Both the position numbers and the translations under genes were made by a program. The notes beneath the pieces are model-generated. The model was not told the DNA's origin. It worked only from the letters and a program-made list of their open reading frames with translations, and ran no database searches. DNA of 64,000 nucleotides from CALVUJ01 sp045119835 (lineage in GTDB: Bacteria > Bacillota_I > Bacilli_A > RFN20 > DUOF01), in assembly GCA_045119835.1 (NCBI GenBank), contig JBGVED010000061.1, forward strand, positions 1-64,000, in the 5' to 3' direction. Positions 1 through 8,974 of the stretch are shown here, one piece after another. Each line of letters starts with the position of its first letter. Position 1 is the first letter of the stretch.

Positions 1-152
1 TTTTTTCCTAGTACTCTACCAGTGTTGCTTCCTCCTAGATTTCCACTTCCGTATTGTCTAATATCTTTTTTGAAAAACAGTTTTCCAATAACTAAAGCAA
101 AAGGAATTGAACCAATAATATAACTCATTAAAATAGTCAAAAATATATACAT
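1..152 (-). CDS. plsY: PlsY, glycerol-3-phosphate acyltransferase (partial, N-terminus only)
   Basis: Only the first 50 codons are present; the gene runs off the left edge. The reverse-strand ATG at 152-150 follows a GAGGTG ribosome site. The translation shows a first membrane segment (SYIIGSIPFALVIGKLF) and then the PlsY signature GSGNLGGSNTGR. PlsY is the membrane enzyme that transfers an acyl group from acyl-phosphate to glycerol-3-phosphate, the first step of phospholipid synthesis. Divergence from parE-parC is the same arrangement as plsY (yneS) in Bacillus, which supports the call. The usual GNIGATN is GNLGGSN here, a mild variant. Confidence 0.9.
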   Translation of the reverse strand, partial: MYIFLTILMSYIIGSIPFALVIGKLFFKKDIRQYGSGNLGGSNTGRVLGK

Positions 153-248
153 ACTTTCACCTCAATACTTAAATTATATATTAATGTAGTGCATTTTAAA
201 AGTAAATTTAGTATAATTAATTCGTTAATCATGAAGGGAGTTTTTTTT

Positions 249-2189
249 GTGGCGTCAAAAAATGGTTATAATGAGAGTAGTATTCAAATATTAGAAGGTT
301 TGGAGGCAGTTAGAAAGCGTCCAGGTATGTATATTGGATCTACTGATTATCGTGGGTTACATCATCTTGTATGGGAAATTGTTGATAATGCAATCGATGA
401 AGTAATGGCAGGTTATGGTAATAAAATTACTGTTACTATTTACAAAGATAATTCTATATCTATATTAGATGAAGGAAGAGGTGTTCCTACTGGAATGCAT
501 GCTTCTGGTAAATCTACTCCTGAGGTTGTTTATACTGTTTTACATGCTGGGGGCAAGTTTGGCCAAGAAGGCGGGTATAAGACCTCTAGTGGTCTGCATG
601 GTGTAGGTGGATCTGTTGTTAATGCTTTATCTACTTTTATGGATGTTACGATATATAGAGATGGCAAGGTTCATCATATTCGTTTTGAAGATGGTGGTAA
701 GTGTGTTACTCCTCTTGAAATTATTGGCAACACTTATAGACATGGAACAATGGTTCATTTTAAACCAGATGCTAAAATCTTTTCTACAACAGAATTTAAT
801 TTTAATACTATAAGTGAGCGATTAAAAGAAAGTGCTTTTTTGCTTAAAGGATTAGAGATTAATTTAATAGATTTAAGAAATGATAAACAAGAAACATATC
901 ATTATGAAAATGGGATGATTGCTTTTGTTGAATTTATAAATGAATCAAGAACGCCTTTACATTCACCTGTTTATTTTAATGGTAGTGAGAGCAATGGTAT
1001 AGTTATGGATGTTTCTTTTCAATTTTGTGAGGAATATGATGAAAATACTTTATCTTTTGTTAATAATGTTAGAACTAAGGATGGGGGTACTCATGAAGTT
1101 GGTTTAAAAACAGCGTTTACTAAAGCTTTTAATGATTATGCAAGAAAAACAGGTTTATTAAAAGAAAAGGATAAGAATTTGGAAGGAAATGATATAAGAG
1201 AAGGACTTACATCTATTGTTTCTATTAAAGTTCCAGAAAAATTGCTTCAATTTGAAGGTCAGACAAAGTCTAAATTGGGTACTAGTGAAGCAAAAGGTTC
1301 AGTAGAAAATATGATGTATGAAAAACTTAGTATTTATTTAGATGAAAATAAGGAAGTTGCTCAAAATTTAATTAAAAAAGCCTTGAAAGCTTTTCAAGTT
1401 AGAGAAGCTGCAAGAAAGGCTAGAGATGAAGCTAGAGGAATAAAGAAGGCTAAAGTTGAGAGAATTGTTAGTGGCAAATTAACTCCAGCTCAATCTAAAG
1501 ATAAGATGAAAAATGAATTATTTTTAGTAGAGGGCGATTCTGCTGGAGGAAGTGCAAAGCAGGGTAGAGATAGACATCATCAAGCTATTCTCCCTTTAAG
1601 AGGTAAGGTTATTAACAGTGAAAAAACTAAGTTAGCTGAATTAATGAAGAATGAAGAAATAGCTACAATAATAAATATAATGGGTGCTGGAGTAGGTAGT
1701 GAATTTAATATTAAGGATGCTAACTATGGAAAATTAATTATTATGACCGATGCTGATACTGATGGAGCTCATATTCAAGTTCTTATATTGACGTTTGTTT
1801 ATAGATTTATGAGACCTTTAATTGAACATGGAAGAGTCTTTATCGCTTGTCCTCCTTTATATAAAATTAGTAAAAAAACTAATAAGGGTGAAAAATTCAA
1901 GTATGCTTGGGATGATGAGGAATTAAAAGAATATAAAAAAGAGTTTGGTAGTGGATATGATGTTCAAAGATATAAAGGACTTGGTGAAATGAATTATCAT
2001 CAATTATGGGAGACTACTATGAATCCTGAAACTAGAAGTTTAATTCAAGTTACAATTGATGATGCAATTGCAGCGGAGAGAAGAATTAGTGTTTTAATGG
2101 GTGATAAACCAGATATTAGAAGAAAATGGATAGAAGATAATGTTAAATTCACATTAGAAGATACATTTGTAGAAGGGAGTGCTAATTAA
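249..2189 (+). CDS. parE: DNA topoisomerase IV subunit B
   Basis: This is the ATPase subunit of topoisomerase IV, which decatenates daughter chromosomes. It is 646 residues, the normal ParE length. Near residue 45 the GHKL ATP site reads EIVDNAIDE, followed by DEGRGVPTG and the glycine-rich GLHGVGGSVVNAL. The Toprim part carries EGDSAGGSAKQGRD (about residue 428) and DADTDGAHI. The GTG at 249 is chosen as the start because AAGGGAG lies eight bases upstream and because ASKNGYNESSIQILEGLEAVRKRPGMYIG cannot need the 20 extra residues that open in frame further upstream. The stop overlaps the ATG of parC (TAATG), so the two subunits are translationally coupled. Pairing with parC and the plsY neighbour favour ParE over GyrB. 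Confidence 0.95.
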   Translation: MASKNGYNESSIQILEGLEAVRKRPGMYIGSTDYRGLHHLVWEIVDNAIDEVMAGYGNKITVTIYKDNSISILDEGRGVPTGMHASGKSTPEVVYTVLHAGGKFGQEGGYKTSSGLHGVGGSVVNALSTFMDVTIYRDGKVHHIRFEDGGKCVTPLEIIGNTYRHGTMVHFKPDAKIFSTTEFNFNTISERLKESAFLLKGLEINLIDLRNDKQETYHYENGMIAFVEFINESRTPLHSPVYFNGSESNGIVMDVSFQFCEEYDENTLSFVNNVRTKDGGTHEVGLKTAFTKAFNDYARKTGLLKEKDKNLEGNDIREGLTSIVSIKVPEKLLQFEGQTKSKLGTSEAKGSVENMMYEKLSIYLDENKEVAQNLIKKALKAFQVREAARKARDEARGIKKAKVERIVSGKLTPAQSKDKMKNELFLVEGDSAGGSAKQGRDRHHQAILPLRGKVINSEKTKLAELMKNEEIATIINIMGAGVGSEFNIKDANYGKLIIMTDADTDGAHIQVLILTFVYRFMRPLIEHGRVFIACPPLYKISKKTNKGEKFKYAWDDEELKEYKKEFGSGYDVQRYKGLGEMNYHQLWETTMNPETRSLIQVTIDDAIAAERRISVLMGDKPDIRRKWIEDNVKFTLEDTFVEGSAN

Positions 2190-4744
2190 TGAGTGATAGA
2201 AATATAGTATTCCCACTAGAAGATATATTTGGTGATAGGTTTGGAAGATATTCTAAATATATTATTCAAGATAGAGCCCTTCCTGATGTTAGGGATGGAT
2301 TAAAGCCAGTTCAAAGAAGAATATTGTATGCTATGCATGTAGAAGGAAATACATATAATAAACCTACTAGAAAAAGTGCTAAAACAGTAGGTGTTGTTAT
2401 TGGTAACTATCACCCTCATGGTGATACTAGTGTTTATGATGCAATGGTTAGAATGTCTCAATGGTGGAAGCAAAATGAACCTTTAATAGATATGCAAGGT
2501 AATAATGGGTCTATTGATAATGATCCTGCTGCTGCAATGCGTTATACTGAGGCAAGACTTAGTAATATATCTAGTCAACTTTTAAGGGATATAGAAAAAG
2601 ATACTGTTTCAATGGCATATACATTTGATGATACTTCATTAGAACCTACAGTTTTACCTTGTAGATTTCCTAATTTACTTGTAAATGGATCAAAGGGTAT
2701 AGCTGCTGGATATGCAACTGAAATACCTCCACATAATTTAGGTGAAGTCATTGATGCTACGATTTATAGAATTAAAAATAAAAATTGTACAACAGAAGAG
2801 TTGATGGAGTATATAAAAGGACCTGATTTTCCAACAGGCGGTATAGTTCAGGGAAAAGAAGGTATATTAGAAGCTTTTAAAACTGGTAGAGGTAAATGTG
2901 TTATTAAATCTAAAACTGAGATTGTAGAAAGTAAAAGTGGCAAACAAATTATTATTACTGAAATTCCTTTTGAAGTAGTTAAAAGTGATTTGGTTAGAAG
3001 TATAGATCAACTTGCTTTTGATAAAAAAGTTGATGGTATTGTAGAGGTTAGAGATGAGTCAGATAAGGAAGTAGGAATAAGAATTGCTATTGATTTAAAG
3101 AAAGATGTAGATGCTAATATTATTTTGAATTTTTTAATGAAGCAAACATCTCTTCAAATTAATTATAACTATAATGTTATTGCTATATCTAATAAACGTC
3201 CAATGTTAATGGGATTAACTCAAATATTAGATGCTTATATTAATCATCAAGTTGATGTAGATACAAGAAGAACTGTATTTGAACTTAATAAAGCAAAGGC
3301 TCGTTTACATATTATAGAAGGTCTTATAATTGCTATTAATAATTTAGATGAGGTAATTAGTTTAATTAGAGCAAGTAAGGATAAAGCAGAATGTAAGACT
3401 AAGTTACAAGATAGATTTAAGCTTAGCGAGAAACAATCTGAAGCAGTAGTTACTATGCAATTATATCGTTTATCTTCAACCGATATCACGATGCTTAAAA
3501 ATGAAAGAAGCGAGTTAGAAGAATTGTGCATTGAATTAAATTCTTTACTTGAAGATGATAAGAAAATGAAAAAACTTATTATAAGTGAACTAACAGATGT
3601 AAAGAAAATGTATGCTCAAGATAGGAAAAGTGTAATTCAAGATCAAGTAGATGATTTGGTTATTGATAAAATGGCTATGGTTTCTAAAGAAGAAGTTATG
3701 ATTAGTGTATCTAGAAAAGGATATTGCAAGAGATCATCTATGAAATCATATAGTGCTAGCGAAGGTGCTTTTCCATCAACTAAAGAAAATGATATTTTAG
3801 TTGCAGTTACTCAAGCAAATACGGTAGATACATTACTGTTATTTACTAATAAAGGAAATTATTTGTATATTCCTGTATTTGAACTAGCTGAAGGCAAATG
3901 GAAAGATGAAGGTGTTCATATTAATAATGTAGTAACTTTAACAAGTGAAGAATATATTATTAATGCTCTTTTAGTTAAAGATTTCAAAAAAGACATTAAT
4001 ATAGTTATGGTATCTAAGAATGGTATTATAAAGAAATCTAGTTTAGAAGAATTTAAGGTACAAAGATATACAAAGCCTGTTAAATGTATGAGTTTAAAAT
4101 CTGATGATTGTATGGTCGGTGCAAATTATAGTAATGGTGATAGTGAGGTTGTTGTCATTAGTGAAACTGGTAATGTGTTGAGATATCATGAATCTGGTGT
4201 TCCTCTTTCAGGTCTTAAATCAAGTGGAGTTAAAGCTGTTAGTGATGTCGGTAAGACTGGATTGATTGTTGGATTTGTTGTTTTAACTGACGAGACTGCA
4301 AAACTTACTTATCTTGTTACTGATAAGGGTGGACATAAAGTTATCAATCCAAGAAATGTTAATTTAACTCTTAGAACGAATAAAGCTACTTCAGTCTATA
4401 AATGTTTTAAATCAGATCCACATAAAACTGTTGGTTTTGGTATGGTTGATGAAAGTAAAAAAGCCTATGCATTAACTAATAAAAATGAGGTTATTGAAGT
4501 AGATGTTAGTGAGAGAGGCCAACCTTTTGATAAAAATATGAGAGCAGAACTTGACCTTAAAGAAAAAGAATTAGTAGTTGTTACTTCTACTTTAAGTGTT
4601 TCTTGCATAGATAAAGATACGCCTACCTTCCATGTTGAAGAAGAACATTTTACTTTAGAAAAAAAAGAGGAAAAGAATGAAGAAGTGAAAGAAGAAGGTT
4701 ATGAAAAAGTATCGATATTAGATTTGTTAGGTGAAGATTTTTAA
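2189..4744 (+). CDS. parC: DNA topoisomerase IV subunit A
   Basis: This is the DNA breaking and rejoining subunit of topoisomerase IV, 851 residues. The N-terminal block has RALPDVRDGLKPVQRRIL; the active-site tyrosine is Tyr119 in AAMRYTEARLS. The quinolone-determining stretch reads HPHGDTSVYDAM, so Thr80 and Asp84 occupy the positions of Ser80 and Glu84 in S. aureus ParC. A coiled-coil region (about 360-470) precedes the C-terminal beta-pinwheel repeats. The protein ends in a lysine/glutamate-rich tail (about 820-851) that the family core does not need. It starts at the ATG that overlaps the parE stop. It clearly belongs to the GyrA/ParC family; assignment as ParC rests on the parE pairing. 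Confidence 0.95.
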   Translation: MSDRNIVFPLEDIFGDRFGRYSKYIIQDRALPDVRDGLKPVQRRILYAMHVEGNTYNKPTRKSAKTVGVVIGNYHPHGDTSVYDAMVRMSQWWKQNEPLIDMQGNNGSIDNDPAAAMRYTEARLSNISSQLLRDIEKDTVSMAYTFDDTSLEPTVLPCRFPNLLVNGSKGIAAGYATEIPPHNLGEVIDATIYRIKNKNCTTEELMEYIKGPDFPTGGIVQGKEGILEAFKTGRGKCVIKSKTEIVESKSGKQIIITEIPFEVVKSDLVRSIDQLAFDKKVDGIVEVRDESDKEVGIRIAIDLKKDVDANIILNFLMKQTSLQINYNYNVIAISNKRPMLMGLTQILDAYINHQVDVDTRRTVFELNKAKARLHIIEGLIIAINNLDEVISLIRASKDKAECKTKLQDRFKLSEKQSEAVVTMQLYRLSSTDITMLKNERSELEELCIELNSLLEDDKKMKKLIISELTDVKKMYAQDRKSVIQDQVDDLVIDKMAMVSKEEVMISVSRKGYCKRSSMKSYSASEGAFPSTKENDILVAVTQANTVDTLLLFTNKGNYLYIPVFELAEGKWKDEGVHINNVVTLTSEEYIINALLVKDFKKDINIVMVSKNGIIKKSSLEEFKVQRYTKPVKCMSLKSDDCMVGANYSNGDSEVVVISETGNVLRYHESGVPLSGLKSSGVKAVSDVGKTGLIVGFVVLTDETAKLTYLVTDKGGHKVINPRNVNLTLRTNKATSVYKCFKSDPHKTVGFGMVDESKKAYALTNKNEVIEVDVSERGQPFDKNMRAELDLKEKELVVVTSTLSVSCIDKDTPTFHVEEEHFTLEKKEEKNEEVKEEGYEKVSILDLLGEDF

Positions 4745-4813
4745 AAAATGATATTAAATTATGTTAAAGTATATCAAATTTATATAAAATATGTGCTTGA
4801 GGGGAGTGTTTAA

Positions 4814-5659
4814 ATGAGTAAGGTAATTGTTATATCAGATAGTACATGTGATTTATCACAAAAATTGATTGATGAAAATAATATTAAGATAGTACCTCTT
4901 TATGTTAATTTTGATACAGATATTTATAAAGATGGTGTTGAAATGACTTCAGAAAAATTATATGAAATGGTTAAGGAAACAAAAAAATTACCAAAAACAT
5001 CTGCTTGTTCTGTTGGCGATTTTATAACTGTGTTCGAGAGCTGGTTAAAAGAAGGCTATGAAGTTTTTTATACAGGTATAGGGAGTAAGCTGTCTTCTAC
5101 GTATGCTAATGCTTTGTTAGCTAAAGAAGAGTTAAATACTGATAAAGTTCAAGTTTGTGATAGTGGTAATTTATCTAGTGGTATTGGATTACTTGTTTTA
5201 AAGGCATGTAAATTTGCTAGAGAAGGGAAAAATGCTATAGAAGTTAAAGAAGAAATAGAAAAGTTAATTCCTAAAGTCCGTTCTAAATTTGTTGTTGAGT
5301 CATTAGAGTATTTGCATAAAGGTGGAAGATGTAGTGGTGTAGCTAGATTTTTTGGAACAATGGCTAGACTAAAGCCTGTAATTGCGGTAGAAGATGGTAA
5401 GTTAGATGTTATAGCAAAGCCTATAGGAAAAAGAAAAGGTTTAAAAGTTATGTTAGATGATATTGTTGCTAATAAGGACAGTATACATAATGATTGTGTT
5501 ATGGTTACTCATACATATGCAGATGAAGATGCTGCTTATTTAAAAGAGTGTTTAGCAAATGATGTTAGTGATGCTCATATTGAAGAAACTACTGCAGGTT
5601 GTGTAATTAGTTCTCATTGTGGTAAAGGAACTATAGGAATTTTATATATTTTAAAATAA
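4814..5659 (+). CDS. DegV family fatty-acid-binding protein
   Basis: This 281-residue protein is a full-length DegV-family member. The start reads MSKVIVISDSTCDLSQ, containing the family's DS(T/A)CDL motif, and residues near 90-97 read IGSKLSSTY, the usual serine-rich lipid-head contact. The C-terminal half has VESLEYLHKGGR(C)SG, another family hallmark. DegV proteins bind a fatty acid, and in several Firmicutes (FakB) they present it to the kinase FakA for phospholipid synthesis. No fakA is in the window, so a FakB role is possible but unproven. GAGGGGAG lies upstream of the ATG. The gene sits alone between parC and an intrinsic terminator. Confidence 0.9.
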   Translation: MSKVIVISDSTCDLSQKLIDENNIKIVPLYVNFDTDIYKDGVEMTSEKLYEMVKETKKLPKTSACSVGDFITVFESWLKEGYEVFYTGIGSKLSSTYANALLAKEELNTDKVQVCDSGNLSSGIGLLVLKACKFAREGKNAIEVKEEIEKLIPKVRSKFVVESLEYLHKGGRCSGVARFFGTMARLKPVIAVEDGKLDVIAKPIGKRKGLKVMLDDIVANKDSIHNDCVMVTHTYADEDAAYLKECLANDVSDAHIEETTAGCVISSHCGKGTIGILYILK

Positions 5660-5666
5660 TAAACTA

Positions 5667-5710
5667 GTAGAAAGTGGTAATTATAAATTACTTCTTTCTA
5701 CTTTTTTTTT
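5667..5710 (+). terminator. Intrinsic terminator after the DegV gene
   Basis: GTAGAAAG (5667-5674) pairs with CTTTCTAC (5694-5701). The inner arms GGTAATT and AATTAC extend the hairpin. A run of nine T follows. Confidence 0.85.
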
Positions 5711-5783
5711 GCTTAAAAAAACATGTTTATTTTTAATATTTCCTTTGTTATAATAATAGTGCTTTATTTTAGGTGGTGTAGTT

Positions 5784-7118
5784 ATGGATAAAGAAATTTT
5801 AGAAAAGATAAATAGTAGTATATACTCTATTGCAGATATTGATAATCAAGATGAAGAAATTCAGTTAGCTTATATAGAAAAATGGGGAGCTAAAGCTATT
5901 TTATATATAGATAATCCTACAGATAAAGTAAAAATAAAGGCTATTAAAGAAAACGTTAGTTTGTTTTATGAATTAGATAATAATAGTGATGAGGTAAATA
6001 AGGCTGCAATAAACGAAGATGTAAATTGTTTTTTTAGAATTAAAAATCCTAGTGATGATGTGGTAGCTTTTGCTATAAAAAAGAAACCTAGTATATTTTT
6101 AGAAATGAAAAAGGTTAGTGATAATATTCAATTGGCAGTGGTAAAAAGGGATGCTAGGATGGCAATTTATCTTCCTTCTCTTTGTTATAAAGCACAAGAA
6201 TATTTGTTATCTAAGAAGATTGAATATTTGAAATATATTAAAAAAATTGATTCACAAATAGCAATTAAAGCTATAAAAAGAAATTATAAATCTCTTCAAT
6301 ATATGAATGGGTTAGATGATGATTTAAAAATTGAATTAGTAAAAAACAATTATTCGTGTTTTGCTATTATGGATAATCCTCCTTATGAAGCAATGAAAAT
6401 AGCAGTATCATATAATGCGTATAATATTAAATATATAGATAATCCAAGTGAAGAGTTACAAATAATTGCAGTTAGTAAAGATCCTATGGTAGCAAAATTA
6501 TTACCAAATTTATGTCAAAGTGCTCAACTAAAAATTATTGAAAAAAGCGAGCTATATTATAGTTATATAAAGAAGCCTACAAAGGAAACTAAACTAGTTA
6601 CTATAAGGAAAAATCCTAGTATGATTAGATATATGTATAATCCAAGTGAGGATTTGCAGCTAGAAGCTATTGAAAAGGCTGCTTTTTCTATTCAGTATAT
6701 TGTTGATCCTACAATTAATGCCCAATTAAAAGCTGTAGGAAAGAATGGGTATGTTATTCAATGTATTGATAGTCCTGTTGAAAAAGTTCAATTAGCAGCA
6801 GTTAGTCAAGTAAAAGATTCTATTAAATTTATAGAAAATCCTACTAATAAAGTTCAATGTTTGGCAGTTTCTTCTGATTTTAGATTATTAAAGAAGATAA
6901 AAAAACCTACAGATGAAGCAAAACAGGTTGCAATCCGAAGAAATTTAAAGGCTATATTTTATTTAGAAAGCATGTCTAGTGATGTAGTAAATTGTTTTAT
7001 TGAAGAATTTGTTAAGGCAGATGATAAGGTAAAAAAACTTATATATGATCGTTTAGTTAACTTTAATACAGAGTTGGCTAATTGCGTTAATCCTTATTTT
7101 ATAAGTGTTAAGAGATAA
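5784..7118 (+). CDS. Tandem alpha-hairpin repeat protein, function unknown
   Basis: The 444-residue protein consists almost wholly of about 17 imperfect repeats of 22-24 residues. Their loose consensus is I-x-N-P-(S/T)-(D/E)-E-(V/L)-Q-L-x-A-(V/I)-x-K, followed by an aromatic/Ile position, for example YIDNPSEELQIIAV and FIENPTNKVQCLAV. No signal peptide, membrane segment or catalytic motif is visible. The pattern suggests a superhelical alpha-alpha scaffold of the kind seen in DUF4116-like repeats, probably cytoplasmic and binding other proteins, but this is inference. AGGTGGTG precedes the ATG. It is a single-gene unit: a terminator lies upstream and a shared terminator with convergent gltX downstream. 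I do not recognise a specific family. Confidence 0.75.
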   Translation: MDKEILEKINSSIYSIADIDNQDEEIQLAYIEKWGAKAILYIDNPTDKVKIKAIKENVSLFYELDNNSDEVNKAAINEDVNCFFRIKNPSDDVVAFAIKKKPSIFLEMKKVSDNIQLAVVKRDARMAIYLPSLCYKAQEYLLSKKIEYLKYIKKIDSQIAIKAIKRNYKSLQYMNGLDDDLKIELVKNNYSCFAIMDNPPYEAMKIAVSYNAYNIKYIDNPSEELQIIAVSKDPMVAKLLPNLCQSAQLKIIEKSELYYSYIKKPTKETKLVTIRKNPSMIRYMYNPSEDLQLEAIEKAAFSIQYIVDPTINAQLKAVGKNGYVIQCIDSPVEKVQLAAVSQVKDSIKFIENPTNKVQCLAVSSDFRLLKKIKKPTDEAKQVAIRRNLKAIFYLESMSSDVVNCFIEEFVKADDKVKKLIYDRLVNFNTELANCVNPYFISVKR

Positions 7119-7122
7119 AAAA

Positions 7123-7150
7123 AGAAGTTGAGGATGTCAACTTCTATTTT
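7123..7150. terminator. Bidirectional terminator between convergent repeat gene and gltX
   Basis: GAAGTTGA (7124-7131) and TCAACTTC (7137-7144) form a perfect 8-bp stem with a GGATG loop. It has A-rich sequence on the left and T-rich on the right, so it can stop transcripts from both sides. It overlaps the gltX stop codon. Confidence 0.85.
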
Positions 7151-8811
7151 ATTTTGTTAATTATTTTATGGATTCTTTCTTCGTATCTATCTTTACCTAA
7201 TATTTGAAGAATGTTATATAAGTTAGGAGATTTAGTTTTAGTACACATTGCAATTCTTATGATTGATGCAACATCTCCAATATGTCCTTTGTATGCTTCT
7301 TTATTTTTCTTATATTCTTTTACATTGTCGCAGAATCCACATAGTATAGCAATTCTTTTTAAATTATTGAACCAATCTGATTCATTTAAAGAAGTATCAT
7401 TTTCTTTTATAAAAGTATTTAAAACATTTATTGTATCTTCTTTAGAGATTGTTTCACTAAAAGGTAATTCTTCTTTTAACATTTCATTATAATAGTTGTC
7501 GTAGAAGAATAATATACTTTCTTTTATGTCACTATATTTTTCGTAGTCTTTACGAGGTTTTTCTATTTCTCTTTCGATATTCATTATATCTTGGAAATAA
7601 TTTCTGTCGCTATCAATTAAATCTTTTAATTCTTTATCATAACTAGAAGCCCATAAGTAAGTTTCATCTGTTATTTCTTTTTTATTCATTTTAGACAGAT
7701 TTTCTTTACAGATATTTTTGATTTTATCTAAGTCGAATAATGCACCATCAAATGAGAATTTTTCAAATGTTAATTTAAAGTTACTTAAATCTGCTTTAGG
7801 ATTTTCCATTCTCCATTCTTCAAAGTTTGAATTTATGATAGTTAGTAAATATTCAATTAAACCGGTTTTTGGATAACCATTATCTAAGAAGTAAGAAACT
7901 GCAGCTTCTGCATCTAGTCTTTTAGATAATTTTCTTCTTGAGCCATTTTCACCAATTTTCATTACTACAGGCAAGTGGGCGTATTTTGGGAACTCCCAAT
8001 TCATAGTTTTGAATAATTCATAGTGAATAGGAAGGGAAGGCAACCATTCTTCTCCTCTTATTACTAAATTAGTATGCATGAAGTGATCATCTACTAGGTG
8101 AGCGAAATGATAAGTAGGTAGTCCGTCGCTTTTTCTAATAACAATATCAAGATCATTTTCAGTTAGTTCTAGTTTTCCTCTTATTTCATCGTATACAGTT
8201 ATTTTATTATTTTCATTTCCACTAGATTTAAATCTTATGATGTATGGTTCATTGTTTTTAATTCTTTCAATAGCTTCATCTGGAGTAATTGAATGGAATT
8301 TTGCATATTTACCATAATATCCAGGTCTGATTTTTTTCTTTTCTTGCATTCTTCTTAATTCTTCTAGTTCTTCGCTTGAGCAGAAGCAAGGATAAGCAAG
8401 ACCTTTTCTAATTAAATCTTTTATAACTATATCATAGATGTAAGAACGTTTGGATTGAGTATAAGGTCCATAGTCTCCTTTTTCGTGATCTCCCATATAG
8501 CCTTCATCTGGAATGATGTTGAACTTAGCAAGTTCGTTTAATAAAGTATTTCCACTTCCTTCTATCTCTCTTTTTTGATCTGTATCTTCTAGTCTAATGT
8601 AGAAAATTCCACCACTTTGTTTAGCAAAAAAGTAGTCTACTAGTGTTGTAAATAAAGAACCTGAATGCAAGAATCCTGTAGGAGATGGTGCAAATCTAGT
8701 TACATATGCTCCTTCTTTTAGATTTCTTGCTGGATATTTTTTTTCTAAATCTTCGATAGTTTCGTTAATGTTTGGGAATATTAAATCTGCTAAATCATTA
8801 AAATTGTTCAT
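7144..8811 (-). CDS. gltX: Glutamate--tRNA ligase family protein
   Basis: A class I aminoacyl-tRNA synthetase of about 555 residues that charges tRNA with glutamate. The HIGH-type signature is PSPTGFLHSGSL near residue 47, and the KMSKS-type loop reads RRKLSKR. Between them lie RLEDTDQKR and DGLPTYHFAHLVDD, both typical of GluRS. The protein is longer than common GluRS (about 485), with about 35 extra residues before the catalytic fold. The start is the ATG at 8811, preceded on its strand by AAGAAGG; an upstream in-frame TTG lacks such a site. The GlnRS is not seen here, so whether this enzyme is discriminating cannot be judged. It is monocistronic, transcribed toward the repeat gene. Confidence 0.9.
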   Translation of the reverse strand: MNNFNDLADLIFPNINETIEDLEKKYPARNLKEGAYVTRFAPSPTGFLHSGSLFTTLVDYFFAKQSGGIFYIRLEDTDQKREIEGSGNTLLNELAKFNIIPDEGYMGDHEKGDYGPYTQSKRSYIYDIVIKDLIRKGLAYPCFCSSEELEELRRMQEKKKIRPGYYGKYAKFHSITPDEAIERIKNNEPYIIRFKSSGNENNKITVYDEIRGKLELTENDLDIVIRKSDGLPTYHFAHLVDDHFMHTNLVIRGEEWLPSLPIHYELFKTMNWEFPKYAHLPVVMKIGENGSRRKLSKRLDAEAAVSYFLDNGYPKTGLIEYLLTIINSNFEEWRMENPKADLSNFKLTFEKFSFDGALFDLDKIKNICKENLSKMNKKEITDETYLWASSYDKELKDLIDSDRNYFQDIMNIEREIEKPRKDYEKYSDIKESILFFYDNYYNEMLKEELPFSETISKEDTINVLNTFIKENDTSLNESDWFNNLKRIAILCGFCDNVKEYKKNKEAYKGHIGDVASIIRIAMCTKTKSPNLYNILQILGKDRYEERIHKIINKIK

Positions 8812-8974
8812 ATAATACCTTCTTTCGCTTAACAATTATAACAAAATATAAATTAATTTTCATTATTAAAGTTAATTTTATTACATGCTTTTATTAAATA
8901 TTAATAAAAACTGCTATATATATAAAGAAAAAAGTGATATCGGTAGTATAATTTAAGAGATTGGAGGAGTTATT

